DNA from: CAYYKK01 sp046351395
Lineage (GTDB): Bacteria; Myxococcota_A; Polyangia; Polyangiales; Polyangiaceae
Length of the DNA stretch: 64,000 nucleotides
Assembly: GCA_046351395.1 (NCBI GenBank)
Contig: JAXLYP010000002.1
Location: forward strand, 248,001 to 312,000
Reading direction: 5' to 3'
A program made the translations under genes and the position numbers. The first letter of the stretch is position 1. The number at the start of each line of letters is the position of its first letter. The notes beneath the pieces are model-generated. The model was not told the DNA's origin, searched no databases, and saw nothing but the letters and a program-made list of their open reading frames with translations. Shown here piece after piece: positions 44,292-52,513 of this stretch.

Positions 44292-46280
44292 ATGCAGCCG
44301 ATGCCGCCGACCGAGATCGGGGCGGCGCCGACGCGGCGAAAATGGGGCAGCAAGGCGCGCAAGAGAGCCCGCTGGATCCGGCGGATCGTGGGCTTCTTCG
44401 TCCCGTTCCTGCCCATGGCGTGGATGGTCTGGACCGAGTTCGTTCGGCGCGGACGGGACATCCTCAAGTTCAACTCGACCTACAAGCTCGCGTTCCTCGG
44501 TGGGGTCGCCGAGAGCCTCGTCATCTGGGCGTTCCTCCTGCTCGTCGCGTCGAGGCGCCGCGGGATCCTGAAGCGCATCGGGAGCTTCGCGTTCGTCGGC
44601 CTCTTCACGTTGGTCATCGGGATCGAGGCGGCGTTCCACGCCGTCTGGAACGTGTACCTCTGCATCGACGGGCAGCTCCACTCGAAGTCGTTCCGGCAGT
44701 CGATCTTCGGAACGCTCCCGCTCGGCCGTCCGTTGGTGCTGTTCCACCTCGCGGTGACGGCGGCGGTCGCGGTGCTCCTCGTGAAGCTCGCGCGGCGCTA
44801 CACGAAGCTCGGGCCGTGGATGACGCGGGTCATGGCGCTGTTCGCGATCGGCGCGTGGTACGGCGCGACGAAGATCCCGACGAGCTACCGCGGGATCCAG
44901 GCGTCCCCGCCCGACGCGCTCTACATCCATGGCATCGTCGGCCTCGCGAAGGAGACCGTCGCGGTGAACTGGCCGGACATCGCTGCGAAGTTCGATTGGA
45001 AGCGGGAGTCGCCCGATCGCCGCGTCCAGCGGAGGGATCCCGAGCCCGTCCCCGCGCTCGTCCCGAAGCCGGCCGCGAGGCGCAACGTCGTCCTCATCCT
45101 CGAGGAGAGCCAGCGCGGGGACGTGACGTGCAACACGTACGACCCTCGGTGTTCGCGGTCGACGCCGTGGTCGAACGCGCTCCTCCCGAACCGGATGCCG
45201 CTCGAGAAGCTGCACTCGAACGCGTCGACGACGGCGATCTCGATCTCGAACATCTGGAGCGGGGTGCGGCCCAACGAGAATCGGGAGCTCCTCCACTCGG
45301 TGCCGCTCATCTGGGAGTACGCGGACGCCGCGGGCTACGACACCGCCTACTGGACGAGCCAGAACCTGATGTTCGGCAACGCGCGCGTCTACGTGGAGGA
45401 TTTGCCGATCTCCCACGGATGCGTCGCCACGCACCTCGACTCGGCGGCGGACCTCGACACGGGCGCGGCGGACAACCTCCTGCCCGAGTACGTGAAGCAC
45501 GACTGGCCCGAGATGAAGGAGCCGTTCTTCGCGGTCATCCACTTCTCGAACCCGCACTACCCGTACATCTACGACCCGGCGTTCGCGCCGTTCCAGCCGG
45601 CCGAGAAGAACCACTCGGCGGAGAAGAACTCGGACTTCTTCAACTACTACCGGGACGTGGTCGTCGCGTCCGACATCGCGGTCGCGGAAATGGTACGGTA
45701 CATACGCTCGACGGAGTCCGGGAAGCGCACGGTCATCCTCTAAACCGCCGATCAGCGGGAGTCGTTCCGCGAGCACTGGCAGATGGGGCACACGAGCTCG
45801 CTCTACGAGGAGGAGACGCGCGTCCCGGGCTGGATCGATGCTCCGCCGGGCACGCTGACCGACGAGGAGCGCGCGAGCATCACGGCGGCGAAGGACCAGT
45901 ACGTCTGGCACCTCGACCTCGCGCCGACGTTCCTCGATCTCATCGGCGTGTGGGACGACCCGGCGCTCGCGCCCTTCCGCGCCCGCATGATCGGCCACCC
46001 GCTCACGCGACCCGAGCGCACGCTCGCCCCCGTCCCGATGACGAACTGCACCTGGGTCTGGGAGTGCGCGTTCCGGAACTGGGGGATGATGCAGGGGTCG
46101 CGGATCGTCGAGGCCCGCGAGTGGGACAACCAGTACCACTGCTTCGATATCGAGAAGGATCCCGACGAGAACGTGGACCTCGGAGAGCGCGCCTGCGCGC
46201 CTCTCCCGGACCTCGCGCGCGAGCTCTTCCACGCGATGCCGAACGTGACGCCCCCTGGCCGCACCACCCCCGACTGGTGA
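44292..46280 (+). pseudogene. Second sulfatase-fold copy, broken by TAA at the metal-binding motif
   Basis: Same five-TM plus sulfatase-fold plan as the preceding gene, colinear over all 663 codons. ATG 44292 has GGAGGAGGAGGGG 9 nt upstream. At codon 484 (45741-45743) the frame meets TAA where the intact copy has the Phe of VFTSDHG. Right after it the metal-ligand pair is also lost: DHG has become DQR (45750-45758). The frame then continues open and well conserved to 46280 (SFREHWQMGHTSSLYEEETR ... WIDAPPGTLTDEERAS). Compared with the expected codons the change is TTC to TAA and CAC-GGG to CAG-CGG. The 483-residue N-terminal product keeps the membrane part but could not bind both metals. Confidence 0.8.
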
Positions 46281-46402
46281 ATTCGGCGTGGTAGGCGCCA
46301 GCGAAGCCATGGCGTCGGTCGGCGTGCTCAGCGTGGGCAGACCACGCTTCCGCGCGCCTCCCATAGCCATGGCTCCGCTGACACCCCTACCGCGCCGAAT
46401 TC
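46279..46402. repeat. 124-bp nested palindromic element (MITE-like)
   Basis: Outer arms 46279-46313 and 46366-46402 are imperfect inverted repeats, both ending GAATTCGGCG outward and GCCATGGC inward. A perfect inner hairpin AGCGTGG-gcaga-CCACGCT lies at 46330-46348. The left arm begins inside the stop codon of the broken sulfatase. It has no coding capacity. It could be a mobile palindromic element or a strong cruciform. Confidence 0.65.
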
Positions 46403-46446
46403 GGCGACGTTTGGGGGGCAGAGGGCAGAGGGCAGAGTGCAGAGTG

Positions 46447-46692
46447 CAGAGCTCCGCGCTTCGCGCGTTGCCAGAGGGGGCAGAGCTCCGCGCCGCGCGT
46501 TGCCGGAGGGGAGCTCCCGCGCTTCGCGCGTTGCCTGAGGGGGGTAGAGCTCCGCGCTTCGCGCGTTGCCGGAGGGGGAGCTCGGCGCTCGCGCGTTGCC
46601 GGACGGAGGGCAGAGCTCCGCGCTTCGCGCGTTGCCGGAGGGGGAGCTCGGCGCTTCGCGCGTTGCCGGACGGAGGGCAGCGCTTCGCGCGT
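46447..46692. repeat. Tandem array of about 33-bp units, 7 full plus 1 partial copy
   Basis: The unit reads about AGAGCTCCGCGCTTCGCGCG then TTGCCGGAGGGGG. Copies alternate between endings GGAGGGGG and GGACGGAGGGCA. A short 7-bp array (GGCAGAG) at about 46420-46450 runs into it. Each unit has an internal CGCGCTTCGCGCG hairpin. It fills the 46403-46740 gap before hutF; no gene is supported there. Confidence 0.85.
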
Positions 46693-46740
46693 GGGGGGGG
46701 GCGTCTTGACCCCTTGGGGCTGCTGGGGGAGGGGTCGGGG

Positions 46741-47877
46741 ATGAGCGGAGTTCTCGAGCTGCCGGCGTTTGCTACGGCGCACTCGCATGCGTTTCAGCGT
46801 GCGCTGCGGGGGAAGGCGCAGCGGCCGGCGACGGAGAGCGGGACGGATGATTTCTGGTCTTGGCGGAAGGCGATGTTCGGGCTCGCGGAGTCGCTGACGC
46901 CGGAGTCGATGCATGCGATCGCTCGGGTGGCTTACGCGGAGCTCTTCCGGCGCGGGGTGCGGACGGTGGGGGAGTTCCACTACGTGCACCACCAGATGGG
47001 GGGGACGCCGTACGAAGACCGCACGATCCTCGCCGAGACGATGATCCGGGCGGCGCGCGAGGAGGGGCTTCGGATCGCGCTGCTGCGGGTGGTGTATCGG
47101 CGCGCGGCGGTGGGGCGGGCTCCGCAGGGGGCGCAGACGCGGTTCTGCGATGCGAAGCTCGAGGACGCGTTCAGGGACGTGGAGGCGCTGCGCGCGAAGC
47201 ACGCTCGGGACCCGAACGTCGTCATCGGGATCGCTCCGCACTCGGTGCGCGCGGTCGCGCCGGACGAGCTCAAGGAGGTCGGGCGGTTCGCGGAGAAGGA
47301 GAAGCTCGTGATCCACGCGCACGTCGCGGAGCAGCGCGCGGAGGTGGACGCGTGCCTCGCCGAGACGAAGAAGAGGCCGGTGGAGCACCTGGCGGACGTG
47401 GGGGTGCTCGGGGAGAGGTTCGTCGCGGTGCACGCGACGCACCTCGAGGCGCACGAGGCGAAGCTCCTCGGGGACTCGAGGTCCCGGGTGTGTCTCTGCC
47501 CGACGACGGAGCGCGATCTGGGGGATGGACTCCCGGATCTGAAGTCGCTGCTCACGCACGGCGTGGGCCTCTCGGTCGGTGTCGACAGCCACGTGGTGAC
47601 GTCGCCGCTCGAGGAGATCCGCGCGATCGAGACCGCGGAGCGGCTCCGGCTCGAGAAGCGCGTCGTCGCGTGGCGCTCCGGGGATGCGGCGCAGTCCCCG
47701 GCGCAGCGGCTCTGGGAGATCGGGAGCAAAGGGAGCGCGCGCGCGTGCGGCTTCGAAGACGCGGGCGGCACCATCAAGGTGCGCAAGGATCACCCCGACC
47801 TCCGGCTCGTGGACGACGGGAACCTCCTCGACGCGATCGTGTTCAGCGCCAACGCGGACGTCATCGAGCCAAGCTGA
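46741..47877 (+). CDS. hutF: Formimidoylglutamate deiminase (HutF-like), short N-terminus
   Basis: 378 residues of the amidohydrolase superfamily. It converts N-formimidoyl-L-glutamate to N-formyl-glutamate in histidine breakdown. Motifs: ATAHSHAFQRALRG (metal HxH), TVGEFHYVHHQMGG (a HutF signature), IGIAPHSVRAV (metal His), HAHVAEQRAEV and VGVDSHVVTSP (metal Asp). Usual HutF proteins (about 450 aa) have some 50 more N-terminal residues forming a beta-sandwich; here the ATG at 46741 starts just before the HxH strand. GGGGAGGGG precedes it. The tandem repeat array ends 48 bp upstream. No other hut genes are nearby. Confidence 0.85.
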   Translation: MSGVLELPAFATAHSHAFQRALRGKAQRPATESGTDDFWSWRKAMFGLAESLTPESMHAIARVAYAELFRRGVRTVGEFHYVHHQMGGTPYEDRTILAETMIRAAREEGLRIALLRVVYRRAAVGRAPQGAQTRFCDAKLEDAFRDVEALRAKHARDPNVVIGIAPHSVRAVAPDELKEVGRFAEKEKLVIHAHVAEQRAEVDACLAETKKRPVEHLADVGVLGERFVAVHATHLEAHEAKLLGDSRSRVCLCPTTERDLGDGLPDLKSLLTHGVGLSVGVDSHVVTSPLEEIRAIETAERLRLEKRVVAWRSGDAAQSPAQRLWEIGSKGSARACGFEDAGGTIKVRKDHPDLRLVDDGNLLDAIVFSANADVIEPS

Positions 47878-47879
47878 GC

Positions 47880-49529
47880 GTGGTGACGGAGCTCCGCCCG
47901 TACCAGCGCGAGGCGATCGACGCCGTGATCGCGGCGCGGCGCGCCGGGGTGAGGCGGATGGTCGTGTGCCTGCCGACGGGCGCGGGGAAGACCGTCGTCT
48001 TCAGCGAGCTCGCGCGGATGGCGCGCAAGCAGGTGCTCGTCCTCGCCCACCGGGAGGAGCTGCTCGAGCAGGCGCGGGACAAGATCGCGCGCGCGCTGGG
48101 CGGCGCGGACTCCGTGGCGATCGAGCGTGGAGCAGAGCGCGCCTCGGCGGGCGCGAAGGTGGTGGTCGCGTCGATCCGATCGCTGCACGAGGAGCGGCTC
48201 GCGCGCGTGCTGGCGAAGCGGGAGTTCGGGCTCGTCGTGTACGACGAGTGCCACCACGCCGCGGCGGAGGACAATCTCCGCGTGCTTCGCACGCTGGGCT
48301 CGTTCGACCCGGGCTGGGCCGGCACGCTCCTCGGGTTCACGGCGACGACGTCGCGCGGCGACGGCAAGGGCCTCGACGAGGTGTTCGAGCGGATCGTCTA
48401 CGCGCGCGGGATCGCCGAGATGATCCGCGACGGGTACCTCGTGAAGCTCCGGGGGTTCAGGATCGCGACGCAGGCCGACCTGACCCGCCTGTCGGCGCGC
48501 ACCGTGGACTTCCGCGAGGACGAGCTCGCGGAGGCAGTGGACGTGGAGGAGCGCAACGCGCTGGTCGCTCGTTCGATTCAAGAGCTCGCGCGCGACCGCC
48601 GGACGATCGCGTTCTGCGTCACCGTCCAACACGCGCGGAGCCTGAGCCGCGCGCTCAACGCGATCGGGGTGCCCGCCGGCATCGTCCACGGGGAGATGGA
48701 TCCCGAGACGCGAGCCAAGGCGCTCGCGGACTTCCGCGACGGACGCACGGTCGTCATGACCAACGTGGCCGTGCTGACCGAAGGCTTCGATGATCCAGGT
48801 GTCTCCTGCGTCGCGATGGCGCGGCCGACGCGCTCGGAAGGCCTCTACGCGCAGTGCGTGGGTCGAGGGACGCGACTTGCGCCGGGCAAGACGGATTGTC
48901 TGGTGCTCGACTTCGTCGACCTCTGCGATCTGTCGCTGTCGACGCTCCCCACACTCTTCGGCGCGCCGCGCGACCTCGACCTCCAGGGGGCGGACGCGGA
49001 GCGAGCGGGCGCGACGTGGCGCGGGATCCTCGACGACCACCCCGGGTTCCTGCTGGAGGCCGGCGCGGTCACGCTCCAGGAGATCCAGGAGCGCGCCGCG
49101 AGCTTCGATCCGCTGAAGCTCGGAACGGACGCGGAGGTGCGCGCGATCTCGGGCAACGCGTGGTTCTCGCTCGGCCGTCTCGGCGTCGGCCTGCACTTCG
49201 AGCGGAGGCCCGGGGCGCTGAGCGAGGCGCTCGTCCTCTCCGCGCCCCCGCAGGGCAAGAACCGAAAGAAGTGGGAGGTCCGCGTCGACGGCAAGCCCAT
49301 GGCGCGGTTCAGCAAGCTCGAGGAGGCGGTCCAGGCGGTCGACTACGAGATCGGTGAGCGGGGGCCGACGTCGGCACGTTCCGCGCTCGCGGGCGCCGCG
49401 TGGCGCGCGGGACCCTCGTCGCGGGCCGACGCCGCGAACCTCGGGGAGGAGAAGCGCATGGAGACGTGGGAGCGCGTCGTGGGCCGCCCCGCCATCGCGA
49501 GCCCTCGACGTGCGTCGCAGCCGACTTAG
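47880..49529 (+). CDS. SSL2-like superfamily 2 DEAD/DEAH helicase
   Basis: 549 residues. Motif Q/I: LRPYQREAIDAV, CLPTGAGKTVVF; II: LVVYDECHHA; III: LGFTATTSR; helicase C: TIAFCVTVQHARSL, VLTEGFDDPGVSCVAM and YAQCVGRGTR (motif VI). It matches the SSL2/RecQ-like ATP-dependent DNA helicases (COG1061). Residues 400-549 form a C-terminal region without a recognised nuclease; it includes NAWFSLGRLGVGLHFERR. The start is GTG 47880, two bases past the hutF stop. The role is probably DNA repair or defence, but no specific phage-defence partner adjoins it. Confidence 0.88.
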   Translation: MVTELRPYQREAIDAVIAARRAGVRRMVVCLPTGAGKTVVFSELARMARKQVLVLAHREELLEQARDKIARALGGADSVAIERGAERASAGAKVVVASIRSLHEERLARVLAKREFGLVVYDECHHAAAEDNLRVLRTLGSFDPGWAGTLLGFTATTSRGDGKGLDEVFERIVYARGIAEMIRDGYLVKLRGFRIATQADLTRLSARTVDFREDELAEAVDVEERNALVARSIQELARDRRTIAFCVTVQHARSLSRALNAIGVPAGIVHGEMDPETRAKALADFRDGRTVVMTNVAVLTEGFDDPGVSCVAMARPTRSEGLYAQCVGRGTRLAPGKTDCLVLDFVDLCDLSLSTLPTLFGAPRDLDLQGADAERAGATWRGILDDHPGFLLEAGAVTLQEIQERAASFDPLKLGTDAEVRAISGNAWFSLGRLGVGLHFERRPGALSEALVLSAPPQGKNRKKWEVRVDGKPMARFSKLEEAVQAVDYEIGERGPTSARSALAGAAWRAGPSSRADAANLGEEKRMETWERVVGRPAIASPRRASQPT

Positions 49530-49541
49530 CTTCGTCGCGCG

Positions 49542-50006
49542 ATGTCGATGAAGCCCACCGTGAGCGCGCGCGCGATGGCGGCGCAAACTGCGTTTCGCAC
49601 CCGATCGAGCAAGCTCGCTCCGCTCGCAGCGGTCGGTCGAACGGCCGGGCTCTTCAGCGCGAAGCCCGTGTCGAAGGCGCGCAAGCGTGTCGCGCTCGTC
49701 GTCGCGATGGCCGCCGACGCGCTCCAGATCGGTCTCCTGCCCGCGTTCATCGAGGGCGCGCTCTCTCCCTTCGAGGACGCGCTCGACGCCACCGTCGCGC
49801 TCGTGCTCGTGCTGACGCTCGGGTTCGAGTGGCGCCTCGCGCTCGCGTTCGCGCTCGAGCTCGTCCCCGGCGCCACGCTCTTCCCCACGTGGTCGGCCGC
49901 GGTGCTCAGCCTCCCCGTGCGCGAGGAGGATCCGACTCGCGACGTCATCCCGCCGATGACGACGAGCGCCCCGCTCCCCTGGGTGCGCGAAGGTCGGGCG
50001 CGCTGA
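49542..50006 (+). CDS. Small membrane protein of unknown function
   Basis: 154 residues. A basic N-terminal 50 residues (no signal peptide) precede three hydrophobic stretches (about 52-72, 82-98, 100-120) and a polar C-terminus. No family recognised. The stretch EGALSPFEDALDATVALVLV is reminiscent of DUF1232/DUF4112-type membrane proteins but I cannot assign it. It starts 12 bp after the helicase gene and may be in its operon. Confidence 0.55.
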   Translation: MSMKPTVSARAMAAQTAFRTRSSKLAPLAAVGRTAGLFSAKPVSKARKRVALVVAMAADALQIGLLPAFIEGALSPFEDALDATVALVLVLTLGFEWRLALAFALELVPGATLFPTWSAAVLSLPVREEDPTRDVIPPMTTSAPLPWVREGRAR

Positions 50007-50094
50007 AATCGTCGCGCGCGGGGGGGCAACTCCCGCCGACTTGCGTCGACATCCCGAGTGCAGCCTTCGCTGCTACCTTCAAGGAGTCATGGAG

Positions 50095-50388
50095 ATGTCG
50101 GACATCACCACGCGCTTGCTGACCGAAATTCGCGACGGCCTCGGGGACGTGAACCAGCGCCTCGACCAGACGAACCAGCGCCTCGACGGAGCGATCGAGC
50201 GTCTCGACCGCCTGGAGCGCCGCCAGGTCGAGACGGAGATCCGTCTCGCGACGGAGCTCACGTCGGTCGTCGGCGCGATCCGCGATCTCAAGGACGCCGT
50301 CCTCGCCGATCGGCACCTCCGCGCCGACGTCGAAGACCACGAGCGGCGCATCCGAGCGCTCGAGCGCGGCAAGCGCCGCACGTCCTGA
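50095..50388 (+). CDS. Short coiled-coil protein
   Basis: 97 residues, predicted almost wholly helical: NQRLDQTNQRLDGAIERLDR is a heptad repeat, and the C-terminus is highly charged. Two ATGs lie near AAGGAG (50081-50086): 50089 is only 2 nt away, 50095 is 8 nt away, so 50095 is preferred. No signal peptide or enzyme motif. Similar small coiled-coil proteins are common in myxobacteria; function unknown. Convergent with the cysteine synthase gene, 3 bp apart. Confidence 0.65.
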   Translation: MSDITTRLLTEIRDGLGDVNQRLDQTNQRLDGAIERLDRLERRQVETEIRLATELTSVVGAIRDLKDAVLADRHLRADVEDHERRIRALERGKRRTS

Positions 50389-50391
50389 CCG

Positions 50392-51726
50392 CTACTTCTC
50401 CGTCGGTAGCCCGGCCTCCTGCCACGCCTTGAGGCCGCCCTTCACGCTCTGCACCTTGTGGTAGCCGAGCGACTTGAGCAGCAGCATCCCGAGGAGGGAG
50501 CGCTCACCGACCTTGCAGCTCGTGAGGATGTGCGCGTCCTTGTCCTCGGGGAAGCCGGTCGCCCACCCCTCCGCGAGATCCGAGAGCGGTACGTTCACCG
50601 CGCCCTTGGGGTGCTCGACGGCGAACTCTTCGGGGTTTCGAACGTCGAGGAGCGCGGGAGGGTTCGCGCCATCGAGGAGCGCCTTCGCGTCCGCGGGCGT
50701 GATGACGTCAGTCGACTCGCGCGCAAAGTCGACGATCTTGGCGAGGTTCGCGTTGAGACCCGCGCCGTCGGGCTTCGCGCCGGCGAAGAGCTCCGGGAGG
50801 TGCTTCTTGAGCGACGAGGCGTACTTGAACGCGTTGTCCGGGAACACCACGACGACGAGGTTCCCCGGCTCGTCCTTCACCATCTTGAACGCCCCGGCGA
50901 GCGCCATGCCGGAGCTCGGCCCTGCGATGATGCTCTCCTCTTGGTTGAGCCGCTTCGTGAGCTCGTACGCCTCGGTGTTGTGCACGTCCACGAGCTGGTC
51001 GTACTCGTTGGGGAAGAACAGCGCGGTCTGCTTGAGCTGGCGGAGGCTCCGGACGCCGGGGATGTCGTGCCCCTCCACCGGGTGCACGCCCATCACCTTC
51101 ACGCCCTTGTTCTTCTCCTTCAGGAACCGCCCCGTGCCCGTGATCGTCCCGCACGTGCCGAGGCCCGCGACGAAGTGCGTGATCTTCCCGTCCGTCTGGC
51201 GCCAGACCTCGGGGCCCGTCGTGCGGTAGTGGGCGTCCGGGTTCGCGGGGTTCTTGTACTGGTTCGGGTGGAAGTAGCCGGGCTCCTCGCCGATCGTCGC
51301 GGCGAGCGCGATCGCCCCCTCCGGCGCGCCGGGCGCGGGGCAGAGATCGTCCTCGAGCTCCCGAAGATTCGTCCCAAACAGACGCAGCGCCGCGCGCTTC
51401 TCGGGCGGGATCTTGTTCGAAAGCGTGACCGTGAGTTTGTAGCCCTTCGCGTTCCCGACCATGGCCATGCCCATGCCGGTGTTCCCGCTCGACGGCTCGA
51501 CGAGCTGCATCCCGTCCTTGAGCGCGCCCCGCTCCTCGGCGTCCCGGATCAAGTTGGCGGCGACGCGATCCTTCACCGCGCCGAACGGGTTGTACCACTC
51601 GAGCTTCGCGTACACGCGCGTGTGCACGTACGGCGTGACGCGGTTCAGTCGGACGATCGGCGTGGGGTTCTCCTCGTTCGAAAGAAGCTCCAGCATCGAG
51701 TCGTAGACGCGCGTCGAGTGGTTCAT
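50392..51726 (-). CDS. Cysteine synthase-type PLP enzyme fused to a rhodanese domain
   Basis: 444 residues. Residues 1-320 are a beta-substituting PLP enzyme: Lys52 in NPFGAVKDR (Schiff base), PSSGNTGMGMA (substrate/PLP loop), GLGTCGTITGTG (phosphate loop) and IAGPSSGMAL (Ser near the pyridine N). Residues 345-444 are a rhodanese with VITPADAKALLDGANPPALL, LDVRNPEEF and the active Cys loop TSCKVGERS. The pair suggests a sulfur-relay step, with the rhodanese supplying or removing sulfane sulfur for cysteine formation. Start at ATG 51726. The upstream ATG/GTG options lack a ribosome site. It is divergent from the lipoprotein at 51787. Confidence 0.9.
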   Translation of the reverse strand: MNHSTRVYDSMLELLSNEENPTPIVRLNRVTPYVHTRVYAKLEWYNPFGAVKDRVAANLIRDAEERGALKDGMQLVEPSSGNTGMGMAMVGNAKGYKLTVTLSNKIPPEKRAALRLFGTNLRELEDDLCPAPGAPEGAIALAATIGEEPGYFHPNQYKNPANPDAHYRTTGPEVWRQTDGKITHFVAGLGTCGTITGTGRFLKEKNKGVKVMGVHPVEGHDIPGVRSLRQLKQTALFFPNEYDQLVDVHNTEAYELTKRLNQEESIIAGPSSGMALAGAFKMVKDEPGNLVVVVFPDNAFKYASSLKKHLPELFAGAKPDGAGLNANLAKIVDFARESTDVITPADAKALLDGANPPALLDVRNPEEFAVEHPKGAVNVPLSDLAEGWATGFPEDKDAHILTSCKVGERSLLGMLLLKSLGYHKVQSVKGGLKAWQEAGLPTEK

Positions 51727-51786
51727 GACGAGGGCGATAGCACGAGCCACAGGAGCGGCCCACCGTGATGGGGTACGGTGGGCGCC

Positions 51787-52440
51787 ATGTCACGCCCCCT
51801 CAAGCACCTCGCCCCGGCTCTCCTCGTGCTCGCCGCCTGCTCGTCCACTCCGTCGCCGGACACGGCGAGCACGAGCTCGAGCGCTGTACCGACGGCGGCT
51901 TCGCCGAGCACCCACGCGAGCGCCGCCGCCGCGAGCGCGTCCGCCGCGGCTCCCACGGCTTCCACACCGGCCTCGTCGTCCACGGCCACGGCTCCATCGG
52001 ACGCGCCTGCGATCGCAGAGGTCGCGAAGGAGCCGAACGCGCTCGTCCTCGCGATCGTCGTGGACTCGAAGAGCAGCGACAAGGACGCGCTGCTCCGCGT
52101 CCTCCACCAGTCGATCGCGAAGGTCGCGGACATCGGCATCCCGAGTTCGAAGGGCATCACGGGCAACCGACACGTCACCGCTACGCTCACGCTCGAGCCC
52201 ATCACGGAGACGAAGGATGGCTACACGCAGAAGGCGAAGCTCGTCGGCGTGACGACCGACGGCCAGTGCCCGCTGTTCGACCTCGACGCGAAGGCGACCC
52301 TCACCGCGAACCCGAAGACGCCGCACGACGTGGAGGACGTCCGCGCCGCCGCCGTCGAGCAGGTCTTCAACAAGCTCGAAGCGCAAGCGAAGACGCTGAA
52401 GCCACACGGCGCCTGTACCGCCGAAAAGGCCTGGAAATAA
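51787..52440 (+). CDS. Lipoprotein of unknown function
   Basis: 217 residues. Signal peptide with lipobox LAAC, Ser/Ala/Thr-rich linker (about 20-75), then a 140-residue domain with two Cys (GQCPLFDL and GACTAEKAW) that could pair. Content is mixed alpha/beta (VAKEPNALVLAIVVDSKSSD) and no family is recognised. The start is ATG 51787 (MSRPLKHLAP); ATG 51778 is also possible. Ends before the 13-bp tandem repeat. Confidence 0.75.
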   Translation: MSRPLKHLAPALLVLAACSSTPSPDTASTSSSAVPTAASPSTHASAAAASASAAAPTASTPASSSTATAPSDAPAIAEVAKEPNALVLAIVVDSKSSDKDALLRVLHQSIAKVADIGIPSSKGITGNRHVTATLTLEPITETKDGYTQKAKLVGVTTDGQCPLFDLDAKATLTANPKTPHDVEDVRAAAVEQVFNKLEAQAKTLKPHGACTAEKAWK

Positions 52441-52461
52441 GGGACAGTTTCTCCGACCATT

Positions 52462-52513
52462 CGCGGACTAGTTCCGCGGACTAGTTCCGCGGACTAGTTC
52501 CGCGGACTACTTC
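52462..52513. repeat. 13-bp tandem repeat, four copies
   Basis: CGCGGACTAGTTC occurs three times exactly and once as CGCGGACTACTTC, with no spacer. The fourth copy contains the TAG stop (52507-52509, minus) of the GT-C gene. The array lies between two convergent stops. Confidence 0.85.

Noticed and set aside
45741..45743. Selenocysteine or read-through codon in the second sulfatase
   Set aside because: The codon is TAA, not TGA, and the metal ligands right after it are also lost, which fits decay rather than recoding.
42282..46370. 1362-codon open frame on the minus strand across both sulfatase genes
   Set aside because: It is Arg/Val/Glu-rich with no domain pattern and exists only because third positions are GC-rich; both real genes show signal, membrane and active-site motifs.
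46288..46740. 5' extension of hutF to 46288
   Set aside because: The extra codons are the tandem repeats and palindrome translated; a ribosome site lies right before ATG 46741.
47880..49529. A phage-defence island around the helicase
   Set aside because: Neighbours are a metabolic gene and small unknown proteins; no nuclease, methylase or other defence partner was recognised.
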